Shown one piece after another: positions 47,207-55,646 of a stretch of 64,000 nucleotides of DNA; position 1 is the stretch's first letter; each line of letters begins with the position of its first letter. This DNA is from an uncultured Stenotrophomonas sp. (GTDB lineage: Bacteria > Pseudomonadota > Gammaproteobacteria > Xanthomonadales > Xanthomonadaceae), in NCBI GenBank assembly GCA_913775725.1, contig CAJYNG010000021.1, positions 1 to 64,000 on the forward strand, given 5' to 3'. The translations under genes were made by a program, and so were the position numbers. The notes under the pieces are model-generated. The model was given only the letters and a program-made list of their open reading frames with translations, was not told where the DNA came from and made no database searches.

Positions 47207-47440
47207 TCATGCGCCGATGCGGGCGAAACGCGGTTGTGGTCCGTGTTCGCCGGGCACCTGCTCGACGAACATGGCGTACGGGCGTACCCACAGGCCGCCT
47301 TCGCCATACAACGCGCGGTACAACACCATCGGCTGCAGGGTCTCGCTGCTGCGGACGATGTCCAGCACTTCGTACTCGCCGCCCTTGAAGTGGCGGTAGC
47401 GGCCCGGGGCCAGGGGGGGGAGCGGACTCAGCTCAGCCAT
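47207..47440 (-). CDS. DUF1653 domain protein
   Basis: A 77 aa protein with the DUF1653 pattern: PGRYRHFKGGEYEVLDIVRS near the N-terminus, then MVLYRALYGEGGLWVRPYAM and FVEQV. It is soluble and of unknown function. It lies 12 bases downstream of the lipoprotein gene on the same strand and may be co-transcribed with it. Confidence 0.85.
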   Translation of the reverse strand: MAELSPLPPLAPGRYRHFKGGEYEVLDIVRSSETLQPMVLYRALYGEGGLWVRPYAMFVEQVPGEHGPQPRFARIGA

Positions 47441-47452
47441 GGTGGGCGCGAG

Positions 47453-47737
47453 TCACTTGCGCGCCGGGCTGGCCGGCTTTGCGCAATAGGCGTCGATGGC
47501 TTCGGCGGTATTGGCCAGGCCCTGTGCCTGCGCCAGTTCCCACGGGCGTTCGCAACGCTGGCTGTGCTCGCACCACTGGTAGCCGGCCGAACCGATGCAG
47601 CCATGCGCATCGCGATCACCTCCGACTTTCGGCGTGGCAGGCGACGTGGCCGCCGCGTCGGCAACTGCGGCGGCCTGATGCTGGTTGGCACAGGCGGACA
47701 GTACCAGCAGGGCTGGAATCAGAAGAAGCGCTTTCAT
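47453..47737 (-). CDS. Small lipoprotein, hypothetical
   Basis: A 94 aa protein with a lipoprotein signal (MKALLLIPALLVLSAC); the lipobox LSAC would lipidate the Cys at residue 16. The mature part has an Ala-rich linker and then a Cys-containing segment (GCIGSAGYQWCEHSQRCERP) with three Cys and one more near the end, suggesting disulfide bonds. No function is recognised. The start at 47737 follows GGAGCCC on the minus strand. Confidence 0.75.
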   Translation of the reverse strand: MKALLLIPALLVLSACANQHQAAAVADAAATSPATPKVGGDRDAHGCIGSAGYQWCEHSQRCERPWELAQAQGLANTAEAIDAYCAKPASPARK

Positions 47738-47796
47738 TGAGCGGGCTCCGTGCCTAAAGCGACAGTGTCTGTCGCAAATAGCCCTACAGCAAGCGC

Positions 47797-47901
47797 TCAG
47801 TGCATGGCGGCGCGGATCAGTTCCTCGATCAGCACGAGGTAGCTGGCGACGAAGTAGAACTTCAGCAGCGTCCAACGCTGCTGGGAGAAGAAGGTGCGCA
47901 T
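47797..47901 (-). CDS. Candidate 34-residue membrane protein
   Basis: A short frame encoding MRTFFSQQRWTLLKFYFVAS and a further 14 residues ending RAAMH. It starts with a basic segment and continues as a hydrophobic helix with a Glu pair (LIEEL). The composition is that of a single-span small membrane protein, not of random GC-rich DNA, but the Shine-Dalgarno (AGGGG about 10 bases upstream) is only fair. Confidence 0.45.
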   Translation of the reverse strand: MRTFFSQQRWTLLKFYFVASYLVLIEELIRAAMH

Positions 47902-48140
47902 GTGGAAGGGGCCCCTGTTGGTGACGATAGTGTGAAGCTCAGTTGACTCCGTGACAAGGATCACGGAAAGAACAGGCTAAACGGGCTCAGGGATGTGAGG
48001 GCAGGCAAGGGCTGACCGGAGGGCGCGGCATTTTCGTACAAATCTGATGGGCCATCCCTGAGGTGATCGCTAGCCTGAAGGTGTACCGGCACGTGGCCCG
48101 TCCGCCTGCCGTCGCATCCTTCCATCCGCAGGAGTCCCTC

Positions 48141-48347
48141 ATGGTCATTACCGTTCAATGCAACGCCCGGCACTGGTCCGTACTCGATCCGCAGGCGCAT
48201 GACGCAACCCGTTATGCACGGGGCGCCGAGGCTTTCGATGTCGCCGCGGCGCGGGCCCTCGAACACTACCGTCGCACCGGCCAGCGCAGCACGGTGCGGG
48301 TCGAGGCGCTGGGCAGCACGGTGGATGCCCTTCACGTCGGAGACTGA
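48141..48347 (+). CDS. Small hypothetical protein, paralogue of 49207-49410
   Basis: A 68 aa protein starting MVITVQCNARHWSVLDPQAH and containing GAEAFDVAAARALEHYRRTGQRS and VRVEALGSTVDAL separated in two blocks. The same pattern recurs in the 67 aa protein at 49207-49410 (QC-R-W-VL-P, GA-A-D-A, TGQR--VRVEA-G--V-A). It resembles small DUF2188-type proteins, but that is uncertain. The ATG at 48141 follows GCAGGAG by 6 bases. Confidence 0.75.
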   Translation: MVITVQCNARHWSVLDPQAHDATRYARGAEAFDVAAARALEHYRRTGQRSTVRVEALGSTVDALHVGD

Positions 48348-48478
48348 CGCCGACCGCCGTGGTGCAGTCAGCTACGGTTGCGTTGTTTGAATGGGGAAAA
48401 ACCGCCGTCACGCGCCCCCCTGTGCGCCGTGCCGCGAATCCCGGATGCTTGCGCCATCGTATTCATCTGGAGATCTCG

Positions 48479-49039
48479 ATGGGCAAGGCACTCACCTGGC
48501 GCACCCTGGCCTGCACCCTGCTGCCAATGCTGGCGGCGGCGGGTGGCGCCCAGGCGCAGAGCTATGGCTACGGCTATGACGATGACCGCTACGGCGGCCG
48601 CGAAGGCAGCGGCATCGTGCGCTGCGAATCGATCAAGAACCGCAGCAACGAGTGCCGTCTTGAAGGCCGGGCGCGGATGATCCGCCAGTTGTCCGGTTCA
48701 CCCTGCGTGGAAGGTGAGACGTGGGGCCAGTCGCGCTACGGCGTCTGGGTGACCCAGGGCTGTCGCGCCGAGTTCGTTGGCGAGTACCGCCGCGGCGGTG
48801 GTTGGGGCAACGGAGGCGGCTGGGGCAACGGCAACGGCAACGGTTGGGGCGGTGGTGAGGTGATCACTTGTCATTCCAATGGCCACCGCCAGGAGTACTG
48901 CGATGCACGCATCCGCCGTGGTGTGCGCCTGGTCCGCCAGGATTCACGCAGCGCCTGCATCGAGGGTCAGACCTGGGGCTGGGACCGCCGTGGCATCTGG
49001 GTCAGCGACGGCTGCCGCGCCCAGTTCCAGGTGAATTGA
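48479..49039 (+). CDS. DUF3011 domain protein with Gly-rich linker, secreted
   Basis: A 186 aa paralogue of the protein at 42523-43032. It has a signal peptide (about 1-26, ending GAQAQ) and two DUF3011 repeats, the first closing with WGQSRYGVWVTQGCRAEF and the second with WGWDRRGIWVSDGCRAQF. Between them lies a Gly/Asn/Trp-rich linker at about residues 105-123 with repeats of GGGWGNG. Function unknown; envelope location inferred. Confidence 0.87.
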   Translation: MGKALTWRTLACTLLPMLAAAGGAQAQSYGYGYDDDRYGGREGSGIVRCESIKNRSNECRLEGRARMIRQLSGSPCVEGETWGQSRYGVWVTQGCRAEFVGEYRRGGGWGNGGGWGNGNGNGWGGGEVITCHSNGHRQEYCDARIRRGVRLVRQDSRSACIEGQTWGWDRRGIWVSDGCRAQFQVN

Positions 49040-49206
49040 GCGCGCCCTTCGAAAATCAGAATAATCTGATACACCTCACATTTTGAACGTCGTATCTTCT
49101 GCGATCAGGGCACCTCTGCGTGCCCCTGATCCGTCGCGATGAAGTCTGTCGTAACCGGCACGCCCGTCCCGCCACCGTCGATACGCTGCCTCAAGGAGTG
49201 AGCTGC

Positions 49207-49410
49207 ATGTTGATCCGCCTGCAATGCGAGCAACGCCAATGGCGCGTGCTGCACCCGGACCGGCCCGAACCGATCGAGTTCCGCGATGGTGCCCGGGCCT
49301 ACGATTTCGCTGAAACCCTTGCGCGCCTCCACTTTGTCGACACCGGGCAGCGCGCTGCGGTGCGAGTGGAGGCCAGCGGCGCGTTCGTGGAAGCGGTCAG
49401 CTACGGCTGA
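49207..49410 (+). CDS. Small hypothetical protein, paralogue of 48141-48347
   Basis: A 67 aa protein starting MLIRLQCEQRQWRVLHPDRP, related over its whole length to the protein at 48141-48347. Shared blocks are the N-terminal QC-x2-RxWxVL, the central GARAYDFAETLARLHFVDTG, and the C-terminal VRVEASGAFVEAV. The Shine-Dalgarno AAGGAG lies 8-9 bases before the ATG. The two copies flank the DUF3011 gene, suggesting local duplication. Confidence 0.75.
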   Translation: MLIRLQCEQRQWRVLHPDRPEPIEFRDGARAYDFAETLARLHFVDTGQRAAVRVEASGAFVEAVSYG

Positions 49411-49447
49411 GGCTGGGGCTCCCCAGATCCTGTTTCCGGAGCCCGCT

Positions 49448-49515
49448 ATCCACGCATGGCGTGGATCGACCCCTGTTCCGCAGTGGATCCACGCCATGCG
49501 TGGATCCGCTGGGTA
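49448..49515. repeat. Pair of SMAG-like palindromes downstream of dxs
   Basis: ATCCACGC-ATG-GCGTGGAT (49448-49466) and GGATCCACGC-CAT-GCGTGGATCC (49485-49507), the latter followed by GGGTAG at 49511. They lie between the convergent small gene and dxs. A third related palindrome is at 52419-52441. Confidence 0.8.
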
Positions 49516-49525
49516 GTGATCGGCC

Positions 49526-51436
49526 TCAGCCTGCCGCGCTGAGCGGCGGGGTCCCGGCAGCCAGCTGCGGCCAGCGCTTGAGTACCGCCGCGCGGATGCC
49601 TGCGGCGTCGATGCCGGCTTCGGCCAGCAGGTCCTCGCGGCTGGCGTGGTGCTGGTAGCTGTCGGGCAGACCCAGGTGCAGGATCGGGCGCAGCACGCCT
49701 TCGGCATTGAGCAGCTCACCGACGCCGGAGCCGGCGCCACCGGCCACCACGTTGTCTTCGATCGTCACCAGCCCCTCGTGCTGGGCGGCGACAGCCAGCA
49801 CCAGCTCGCGATCAAGCGGCTTGATGAAACGCATGTTGACCACGCTCAGGCCCAGTTCGCGGCCGACCTGTTCGGCGGCGGCCACGGTGCTGCCGAAGGC
49901 GAGCAGGGCGATGCGACTGCCCTGCAGACGCAGCTCGCCCTTGCCGATCGGCAGGGTGGACAGGTCGGTGCCGGCAGCCACGCCGGTGCCTGTTCCGCGC
50001 GGATAGCGCACGGCGGCCGGGCCCGGGTGCTGCAGGCCGGTGCTGAGCATCTGCCGGCACTCGGCTTCATTGGATGGCGCCATCACCACCATGTTCGGCA
50101 CGCAGCGCAGGAAGCTCAGGTCGAGGTTGCCGGCGTGGGTCGCACCGTCCGGGCCCACCACGCCGGCGCGGTCAATGGCGAACAGCACGTCCAGGTCCTG
50201 GATGGCCACGTCATGTACCAGCTGGTCGTACGCGCGCTGCAGGAAGGTCGAATAGATCGCCACCACCGGCTTGCCACCCTGGGTCGCCATGCCGGCGGCG
50301 AGGGTGACCGCGTGCTGCTCGGCGATCGCCACGTCGAAATAGCGCTGCGGGTATTCCTTGCTGAAGCGCACCAGGCCGGAGCCTTCGCGCATCGCCGGGG
50401 TGATGCCGTACAGGCGCGGCTCGGCGGCGGCGGCATCGCACAGCCAATCGCTGAACACATCGGTGTAGGTCGGCTTCTTGGCACCGGCCTTGGCCACCAG
50501 GCCCTTGTCCGGATCGAACGGACCCACCGCGTGGTAGCCGATCTGATCGCCTTCGGCCGGCTCGTAGCCCTTGCCCTTGGTGGTCATCACGTGCAGCAGC
50601 TTCGGGCCCTTGGAGGCGCGCAGCGTCTTCAGCGTGGACAGCAGGGCGGGCATGTCGTGGCCGTCGATCGGGCCGGTGTAGTGGAAACCCATTTCCTCGA
50701 ACATCGTGGACGGCACGAACATGCCCTTCCAGTGTTCTTCCCAGCGCTTCACGAAGCGCGCCGGGTTGTTCTTCTTGTCGCCGAGGATCTTCTTGCCGCC
50801 TTCGCGCAGTGCATTGAGCGTGCGGCTGCCGGTGGCACGGCCGAGCATCTTGGTCAGGCCGCCGACCGCCTCGGAGATCGACATGTTGTTGTCGTTGAGG
50901 ATCACCAGCAGGTTCGGCTCCGGCTCCATGCCGCCGGCGTGCATCAGCGCTTCGAAGGCCATGCCGGCGGTCATCGCACCGTCACCGATCACCGCAACGA
51001 CCTGGCGGTTGTCGCCTTCGGACTGGCGGGCGATGGCCATGCCGAGCGCGGCCGAGATCGAGGTCGACGAATGGCCGACGCCGAAGGTGTCGTACTCGCT
51101 CTCTTCACGCTTCGGGAACGGCGCCACGCCGTCCTTCTGCTTGACGGTGTGGATCTCGTCGCGGCGACCGGTCAGGATCTTGTGTGGGTAGGTCTGGTGA
51201 CCGACGTCCCAGACCAGCTGGTCCTGCGGGGTCTGGTACAGGTAGTGCAGGGCCACGGTGAGTTCGATCACGCCCAGGCCGGCGGCGAAGTGGCCGCCGC
51301 TCTTGCCCACCGATTCGATGAGGTAGGCGCGCAGTTCGTCGGCGACCGCCCTCAATTCGGATTCGTCGAACGTGCGCAGGTTATCCGGTGTTTGGATGCG
51401 CGCGAGGCGGGGATAGCGGGCAGAGTCGATCATCAT
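49526..51436 (-). CDS. dxs: 1-deoxy-D-xylulose-5-phosphate synthase
   Basis: First enzyme of the MEP pathway of isoprenoid synthesis, joining pyruvate and glyceraldehyde 3-phosphate with thiamine diphosphate. The 636 aa protein has the N-terminal [20 protein letters not shown], the cofactor motif [18 protein letters not shown] with NDNNMSIS, and the transketolase-like second and third domains ([15 protein letters not shown]). Two ATGs stand together at the start (51436 and 51433); the second may be used. Confidence 0.96.
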   Translation of the reverse strand: MMIDSARYPRLARIQTPDNLRTFDESELRAVADELRAYLIESVGKSGGHFAAGLGVIELTVALHYLYQTPQDQLVWDVGHQTYPHKILTGRRDEIHTVKQKDGVAPFPKREESEYDTFGVGHSSTSISAALGMAIARQSEGDNRQVVAVIGDGAMTAGMAFEALMHAGGMEPEPNLLVILNDNNMSISEAVGGLTKMLGRATGSRTLNALREGGKKILGDKKNNPARFVKRWEEHWKGMFVPSTMFEEMGFHYTGPIDGHDMPALLSTLKTLRASKGPKLLHVMTTKGKGYEPAEGDQIGYHAVGPFDPDKGLVAKAGAKKPTYTDVFSDWLCDAAAAEPRLYGITPAMREGSGLVRFSKEYPQRYFDVAIAEQHAVTLAAGMATQGGKPVVAIYSTFLQRAYDQLVHDVAIQDLDVLFAIDRAGVVGPDGATHAGNLDLSFLRCVPNMVVMAPSNEAECRQMLSTGLQHPGPAAVRYPRGTGTGVAAGTDLSTLPIGKGELRLQGSRIALLAFGSTVAAAEQVGRELGLSVVNMRFIKPLDRELVLAVAAQHEGLVTIEDNVVAGGAGSGVGELLNAEGVLRPILHLGLPDSYQHHASREDLLAEAGIDAAGIRAAVLKRWPQLAAGTPPLSAAG

Positions 51437-51538
51437 GTTCGCACTTGTTCTGAACGCCCATTTTCGCCCTCAAACGGGGGTGGGGCAAGCAAACGCCGCC
51501 GCCCGTGACAGGACGGTGAGGGTTGCATTTTCGGCGAT

Positions 51539-52204
51539 TCAGGTGCTCAGTTTTGAGCGCTTCGGCAATTGCGCCTTCAGGAAGGCCATCTGGTCGGCCA
51601 GGATGTTGCGGTTGGACAGGATCAGATGCTCGATCCAGCTGGGCCGGTAGGGCACCGCCAGCAGGGGCATTCCGGCCTGCTGCGGGGTGCGGTCGCTCTT
51701 GCGCGAATTGCAGTGGAAGCAGGCGGTGACCACGTTTTCCCAGCAGTCCAGGCCGCCCTTGGACAGCGGCATGACGTGGTCGCGGGTGAGCGTGGGGCGG
51801 TTGAACTGCTGGCCGCAGTACATGCACAGGTGGGCGTCGCGGGCAAACAGGGCCGGGTTGGTCAGGTTCGGCGTCGGGTCGATCGCGCGGGAGCGGGCGT
51901 GGCCGCGCGCGGCGATGATCGGGTGCAGGTCCATGCCACTCTGCAGGCCGCTGAAGCGGTTGGTGCCGCCGTGGATGTGCAGGCAGGGATCGCCGAGCGT
52001 CCAGGCAACCGCTTCACGTGCGTAGAGGCACGCCGCATCCTGCCAGGTGATCCAGTCCAGTACGCGTCCGTGGGCATCAAGCGAGAGCAGCCGGACCGAA
52101 CCGGGGCGATGCAGCGTCGTGGCGTTGGGCGATGCTTCGGCGCCCGGAGCAGAAAACGGAGCTCCGGCTTCGATCAGACCCAAGCGTGTAGTGTCTGTCT
52201 CCAT
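51539..52204 (-). CDS. HNH endonuclease family protein
   Basis: A 221 aa protein with an intact C-terminal HNH nuclease fold: CxxC at 127/130 (CMYCGQQF), the D-H pair at 142-143 (TRDHVMPLSKGG), N157, and CxxC at 162/165 (CFHCNSRKS). The zinc knuckles plus H-N are consistent with a metal-dependent nickase or nuclease. The N-terminal 110 residues lack a recognised domain. Stand-alone HNH proteins of this sort are common in Xanthomonadaceae; the role is unknown. A 62-base hairpin lies just upstream. Confidence 0.88.
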   Translation of the reverse strand: METDTTRLGLIEAGAPFSAPGAEASPNATTLHRPGSVRLLSLDAHGRVLDWITWQDAACLYAREAVAWTLGDPCLHIHGGTNRFSGLQSGMDLHPIIAARGHARSRAIDPTPNLTNPALFARDAHLCMYCGQQFNRPTLTRDHVMPLSKGGLDCWENVVTACFHCNSRKSDRTPQQAGMPLLAVPYRPSWIEHLILSNRNILADQMAFLKAQLPKRSKLST

Positions 52205-52220
52205 CGGGAGAACAGCTTAT

Positions 52221-52282
52221 ACCTGAATGTTGACGATTTGTGTATCGCCTGTCGGCGATACGCAAATCGTCAACATTCAGGT
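52221..52282. repeat. 29-bp inverted repeat forming a long hairpin
   Basis: Arms at 52221-52249 and 52254-52282 are complementary at 28 of 29 positions, the exception being a possible G-U pair, with a TGTC loop. The left arm starts ACCTGAATGTTGACGATTTG. It lies 17 bases upstream of the HNH start and is less GC-rich than the surroundings. It is not headed by GTAG and no T-run follows. Confidence 0.9.
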
Positions 52283-52374
52283 CCGCGCATTCCACCTATT
52301 CCCCGCGCCTTCGGCGCGCCCCCTTTAACAAAAGGGGGCTTTTCTCCAGAGGGATGATCGAGGGCTGTCAGGCC

Positions 52375-52415
52375 GGGGTCAGAGCCTTTTCCCGGAGGGA
52401 AAAGGCTCTGACCCC
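52375..52415. repeat. GGGTC-type long hairpin repeat, copy 2
   Basis: A perfect 19-bp inverted repeat (52375-52393, 52397-52415) with a GGA loop. Its arm, GGGGTCAGAGCCTTTTCCC, is related to the copy at 17847-17885. Confidence 0.85.
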
Positions 52416-52418
52416 TCG

Positions 52419-52442
52419 TCCACGCATGGCGTGGATCTACCG
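52419..52442 (-). repeat. SMAG-like palindrome
   Basis: TCCACGC-ATG-GCGTGGA followed by TCTACC, a GTAG-headed palindrome on the minus strand, related to those at 49448-49515. It lies directly between two GGGTC-type hairpins. Confidence 0.75.
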
Positions 52443-52455
52443 GGGTGTCGAGGTT

Positions 52456-52496
52456 GGGGTCGGAGCCCTTTCCCTGTGGAAAAGGGATCCGACCCC
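52456..52496. repeat. GGGTC-type long hairpin repeat, copy 3
   Basis: Arms GGGGTCGGAGCCCTTTCCC (52456-52474) and GGAAAAGGGATCCGACCCC (52478-52496), complementary at 17 of 19 positions. It ends 6 bases from the acyl-CoA dehydrogenase stop codon. Confidence 0.8.
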
Positions 52497-52502
52497 GTGG
52501 GC

Positions 52503-54293
52503 TCAGGCGCCGAAGCGCTCGTCGTCCATTGCCATCAGCGGGGCGGCACCGGCCTGGATCGCGGCGGCGTGGCTGAGCGTGCGCGGCAGCACGCGGGCGA
52601 AGTAGAACCGCGCGGTCTCGCGCTTGCCTTGGGCGAAGGCGGCGCCGTGCGCGCTGGCGTCGGCGGCGGCCACGCTGCGGGCCCACCAGTAGGCCAGCAC
52701 CACGTAACCCGAATAGAACAGGTAGTCGTAGCTGGCAGCGCCCAGTTCGTCCGGGTTGCCGGCCGCACGCTGCAGCACGTCCATGGTCAGCTTGCCCCAT
52801 TCGGCGGCCTTGGCGCGCAGCGGGCCGATGAACTCGGCCAGCGCTTCGTTGCCTTCGTGTTCCTTGGCGAAGGCTTCGATCTCGGCCAGCATCAGCTTCA
52901 GGCCGGCGCCCCGGCTGGATGCGGTCTTGCGGCCGATCAGGTCCAGCGCCTGGATGCCGGTGGTGCCTTCATACAGCGTGGTGATGCGCGCATCGCGGGC
53001 CAGCTGCTCCATGCCGTGTTCGCGGATATAGCCGTGACCACCGAAGCACTGCAGGGCGTTGTAGGTGTTCTCGATGCCCCATTCGGTCTGGCAGGCCTTG
53101 GAGATCGGGGTCAGGAAGCTCACCAGGGTGTCGGCGCGCTCGCGCTCGGCGGCATCCTCGGCATGGTGGGCGACGTCGATCAGGGTAGCGGCGTGCAGGG
53201 CCAGCAGGCGGCTACCTTCGACCAGCGACTTCACCGTCAGCAGCATGCGGCGCACATCCGGGTGGACCAGGATCGGGTCGGCCGGCTTGTCCGGGAACCT
53301 GGCGCCGCTCAGGGCGCGCGACTGCAGGCGTTCACGGCTGTACTTCAGTGCGTTCTGGTAGGCGCGCTCGGACAGGCCGATGCCTTGCAGGCCGACGCCC
53401 AGGCGCGCGGTGTTCATCATGGTGAACATGGCCTGCAGGCCCTTGTGCGGCTGGCCGACCAGGTAACCCTGCGCACCGTCGAAGTTCATCACGCAGGTGA
53501 CCGAACCCTTGATGCCCATCTTGTGCTCGATCGAGCCGCAGCGCAGCGCGTTGCGCTCGCCGACGTTGCCATCGCGGTCGACCTTGAACTTGGGGGTGAC
53601 GAACAGCGAGATGCCCTTGGCGCCCGGAGGGGCGTCGGGCAGCTTGGCCAGCACCAGGTGCACGATGTTGCCGGTCAGGTCGTGCTCGCCGGCGGTGATG
53701 AAGATCTTGGTGCCGGTGATCGCGTAGCTGCCATCGGCATTCGGTTCGGCCTTGGTCTTGAGCAGGCCCAGGTCGGTGCCGCAGTGCGGCTCGGTCAGGC
53801 ACATCGTGCCGGTCCAGCGGCCCTCGATCAGCGGCTTGAGGAAGGCGTCGTGCTGCCAGGCCTCGCCGTGCTGCTTCAGTGCTTCGATGGCGCCGTGCGA
53901 AAGCAGCGGGAAGTTGCCCCACGCCAGGTTGGCGGCGTTGATCATTTCGTTGAGCGGCACGCCCAAGGTGTGCGGCAGGCCCTGGCCGCCCAGCTCCGGC
54001 GAGGCGGTCAGGCCGGTCCAGCCGCCATCGACGAACTGGTCATAGGCCTGCTTGAAGCCGGGCGGGGTGGTCACTTCACCGGTGGCCTGGTCGAGCACGC
54101 AGCCGATCTCGTCGCCGACGCTGTTGAGCGGGGCCAGCACGGTGGCGCTGAAGCGGCCGGCTTCTTCCAGCACGGCATCGACCACGTCGGCGGTGGCGTC
54201 GGTGAAGCCCAGGCGGGCGAACAGGGGTTCGACCTTGAGCACGTCGTGCAGGGCGAAACGGAGGTCGGAAAGCGGGGCGGTGTAGCTGCTCAT
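52503..54293 (-). CDS. Acyl-CoA dehydrogenase
   Basis: FAD-dependent enzyme of fatty-acid (or related acyl-CoA) oxidation, 596 aa, longer than the 380 aa core family because of an extra C-terminal domain. It has the acyl-CoA dehydrogenase signatures MCLTEPHCGTDLGLLKTKA and CFGGHGYIREHGMEQLARDA, with the catalytic Glu probably within TTLYEGTTGIQALDL. The length and the YEGTTGIQ motif match the FadE-like/3-methylmercaptopropionyl-CoA dehydrogenase group, so the exact substrate is open. No other beta-oxidation gene is adjacent. Confidence 0.92.
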   Translation of the reverse strand: MSSYTAPLSDLRFALHDVLKVEPLFARLGFTDATADVVDAVLEEAGRFSATVLAPLNSVGDEIGCVLDQATGEVTTPPGFKQAYDQFVDGGWTGLTASPELGGQGLPHTLGVPLNEMINAANLAWGNFPLLSHGAIEALKQHGEAWQHDAFLKPLIEGRWTGTMCLTEPHCGTDLGLLKTKAEPNADGSYAITGTKIFITAGEHDLTGNIVHLVLAKLPDAPPGAKGISLFVTPKFKVDRDGNVGERNALRCGSIEHKMGIKGSVTCVMNFDGAQGYLVGQPHKGLQAMFTMMNTARLGVGLQGIGLSERAYQNALKYSRERLQSRALSGARFPDKPADPILVHPDVRRMLLTVKSLVEGSRLLALHAATLIDVAHHAEDAAERERADTLVSFLTPISKACQTEWGIENTYNALQCFGGHGYIREHGMEQLARDARITTLYEGTTGIQALDLIGRKTASSRGAGLKLMLAEIEAFAKEHEGNEALAEFIGPLRAKAAEWGKLTMDVLQRAAGNPDELGAASYDYLFYSGYVVLAYWWARSVAAADASAHGAAFAQGKRETARFYFARVLPRTLSHAAAIQAGAAPLMAMDDERFGA

Positions 54294-54358
54294 CGGTACG
54301 TCTCGATTTGATCAGGGACAGGGGGAGCGGCGCCGGGCGCCGCGGCGGAAAGCGGGAG

Positions 54359-54835
54359 TCAGCGCAGCACGCCCGGCAGGCCCGGGGCCTGGTTGAGGGT
54401 GCTGCGGCTGCTGATGTCGAAGCTGCGCTGCTTCTTTTCCTGCGGCGTGGCCGCCACCGTTCCCTTCAGGCCGTAAGCCAGGGTGCGGTTGCTGGCCAAT
54501 GCGTCGGCCACCACCAGGCGCGCGGCCGAGCTGGGCACGAGGTCGACCTGGATGACATCGGCCGAGGTGCCGCCGATGGAGATGCCCGGCTTGGCCTGCA
54601 GGGTGCCGGCGTCGCTGTCGCCGACGGTCAGTGCCAGCGCGACGTCATCGAAGGTCATGGGCATGGAGCTGTAGTTCTGCAGGCGCAGGGCCACGGTCCA
54701 GTTGCCGTCGGCGCGCACGGTCAGCTGCTGCAGGCTGGCCGCCGGTTCCGAAACACGCTTGACGATGCCGTTGTTGCAGGCAACAAGGGCGAGGGTGCAC
54801 AGGACGATCAAGGCGATACGGAAACGGTGGAGCAT
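54359..54835 (-). CDS. LEA14-like (LEA type 2) lipoprotein
   Basis: A 158 aa lipoprotein: the signal MLHRFRIALIVLCTLALVAC ends in a lipobox with Cys at residue 20. The mature part has a WHy/LEA14-like beta domain (LTVRADGNWTVALRLQNYSS; MPMTFDDVALALTVGD). The family is associated with desiccation and stress but the bacterial role is unclear. It lies upstream of the acyl-CoA dehydrogenase on the same strand (65-base gap). Confidence 0.8.
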   Translation of the reverse strand: MLHRFRIALIVLCTLALVACNNGIVKRVSEPAASLQQLTVRADGNWTVALRLQNYSSMPMTFDDVALALTVGDSDAGTLQAKPGISIGGTSADVIQVDLVPSSAARLVVADALASNRTLAYGLKGTVAATPQEKKQRSFDISSRSTLNQAPGLPGVLR

Positions 54836-54997
54836 GGGCGCAGGTCCTCTGGAGGGGTGCGTTGGATAAGCATACTACGGCGTATGGTCGTTTGGATCGC
54901 CTGTGGCGACCCGTCGCAGAGGGTAGCGCGTGAAGATGGCGGCCGGGCGTGCGCGGCGCCGGATGGCGCGCGCGTGGTGCGCCGGATGCGGGGAGGT

Positions 54998-55549
54998 TCA
55001 GTCGGCGGGTGTATCGCGAATCGGGGCCATCAGGCGCAGCGGGCCGAGGTCGTACCCCATCGTCTCGGCCTTGGCTTTCAGCTGTTCGAACCGGGCGCGA
55101 TCCATTTCCGGCAGGCGCGAGAGGATCCACAGGTACTTACGGTCCGGTTCACCGACCAACGCCCACTGATAGTCCGGGTCCAGGGCCAGGACCCAGTAGT
55201 CGGCCCAGACCAGTGGCACCCAGCTCAGCCAGTCCGGCACGAAGCGCACCTGCAGCTGGCCGGGATGGCCGGCAACCGGGCGTGCTACCCCTTCAGCAAC
55301 CACACGTTCCCCGTCGCCGTTGCGGCAGGCATTGGTGACACTGATGCGGCCATCGCGGCGCAGCCCGTAGTTGGCGGTGATTTCGCCGACGCACTGCTTC
55401 TGGAATGACACCGGAAGATGCGCGATCTCGTGCCACTGGCCGGCATAGCGATCGATGTCCAGCGTGTCGACCGCGCGCACCGGCTCGGCGGCGATCACCG
55501 GCAGGGCGGCCAGCAGCAGGCAGGCGAGCAGGGCGGGGCGCAGAGGCAT
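54998..55549 (-). CDS. blc: Lipocalin family protein, Blc-like
   Basis: A 183 aa periplasmic lipocalin. The signal peptide covers about residues 1-20 (LLLAALPVIAA) and has no lipobox, unlike E. coli Blc. The bacterial lipocalin signatures are present: RYAGQWHEIAHLP (structural GxW), YWVLALDPDYQWALVGEPDR and KYLWILSRLPEM. Such proteins bind lysophospholipids or fatty acids and help maintain the envelope. Confidence 0.9.
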   Translation of the reverse strand: MPLRPALLACLLLAALPVIAAEPVRAVDTLDIDRYAGQWHEIAHLPVSFQKQCVGEITANYGLRRDGRISVTNACRNGDGERVVAEGVARPVAGHPGQLQVRFVPDWLSWVPLVWADYWVLALDPDYQWALVGEPDRKYLWILSRLPEMDRARFEQLKAKAETMGYDLGPLRLMAPIRDTPAD

Positions 55550-55646
55550 CGGCGTACTCCGTTAAGGAGTCCTGAGCTTAGGCGAGCGGCCAAGGCCACG
55601 TGTAAAGGTTCCATGCGCCGGCAACCATTGCCGCCGTCTGTTGCAA

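Noticed and set aside
49446-49515. Could the repeated palindromes here or at 52375-52496 be a CRISPR array?
   Set aside because: The repeats are palindromes of different sequence with irregular spacing and no uniform spacers, and no cas gene is nearby.
52319-52346. CCCCCTTTAACAAAAGGGGG hairpin as terminator of the acyl-CoA dehydrogenase gene
   Set aside because: The T-rich tail lies on the plus strand, whereas the gene is on the minus strand, so the orientation is wrong.
52077-52357. Short frames on both strands through the 62-base hairpin encoding a similar LNVDDL-type peptide
   Set aside because: The similarity between the two strands is simply due to the inverted repeat; no start or ribosome-binding site supports translation.
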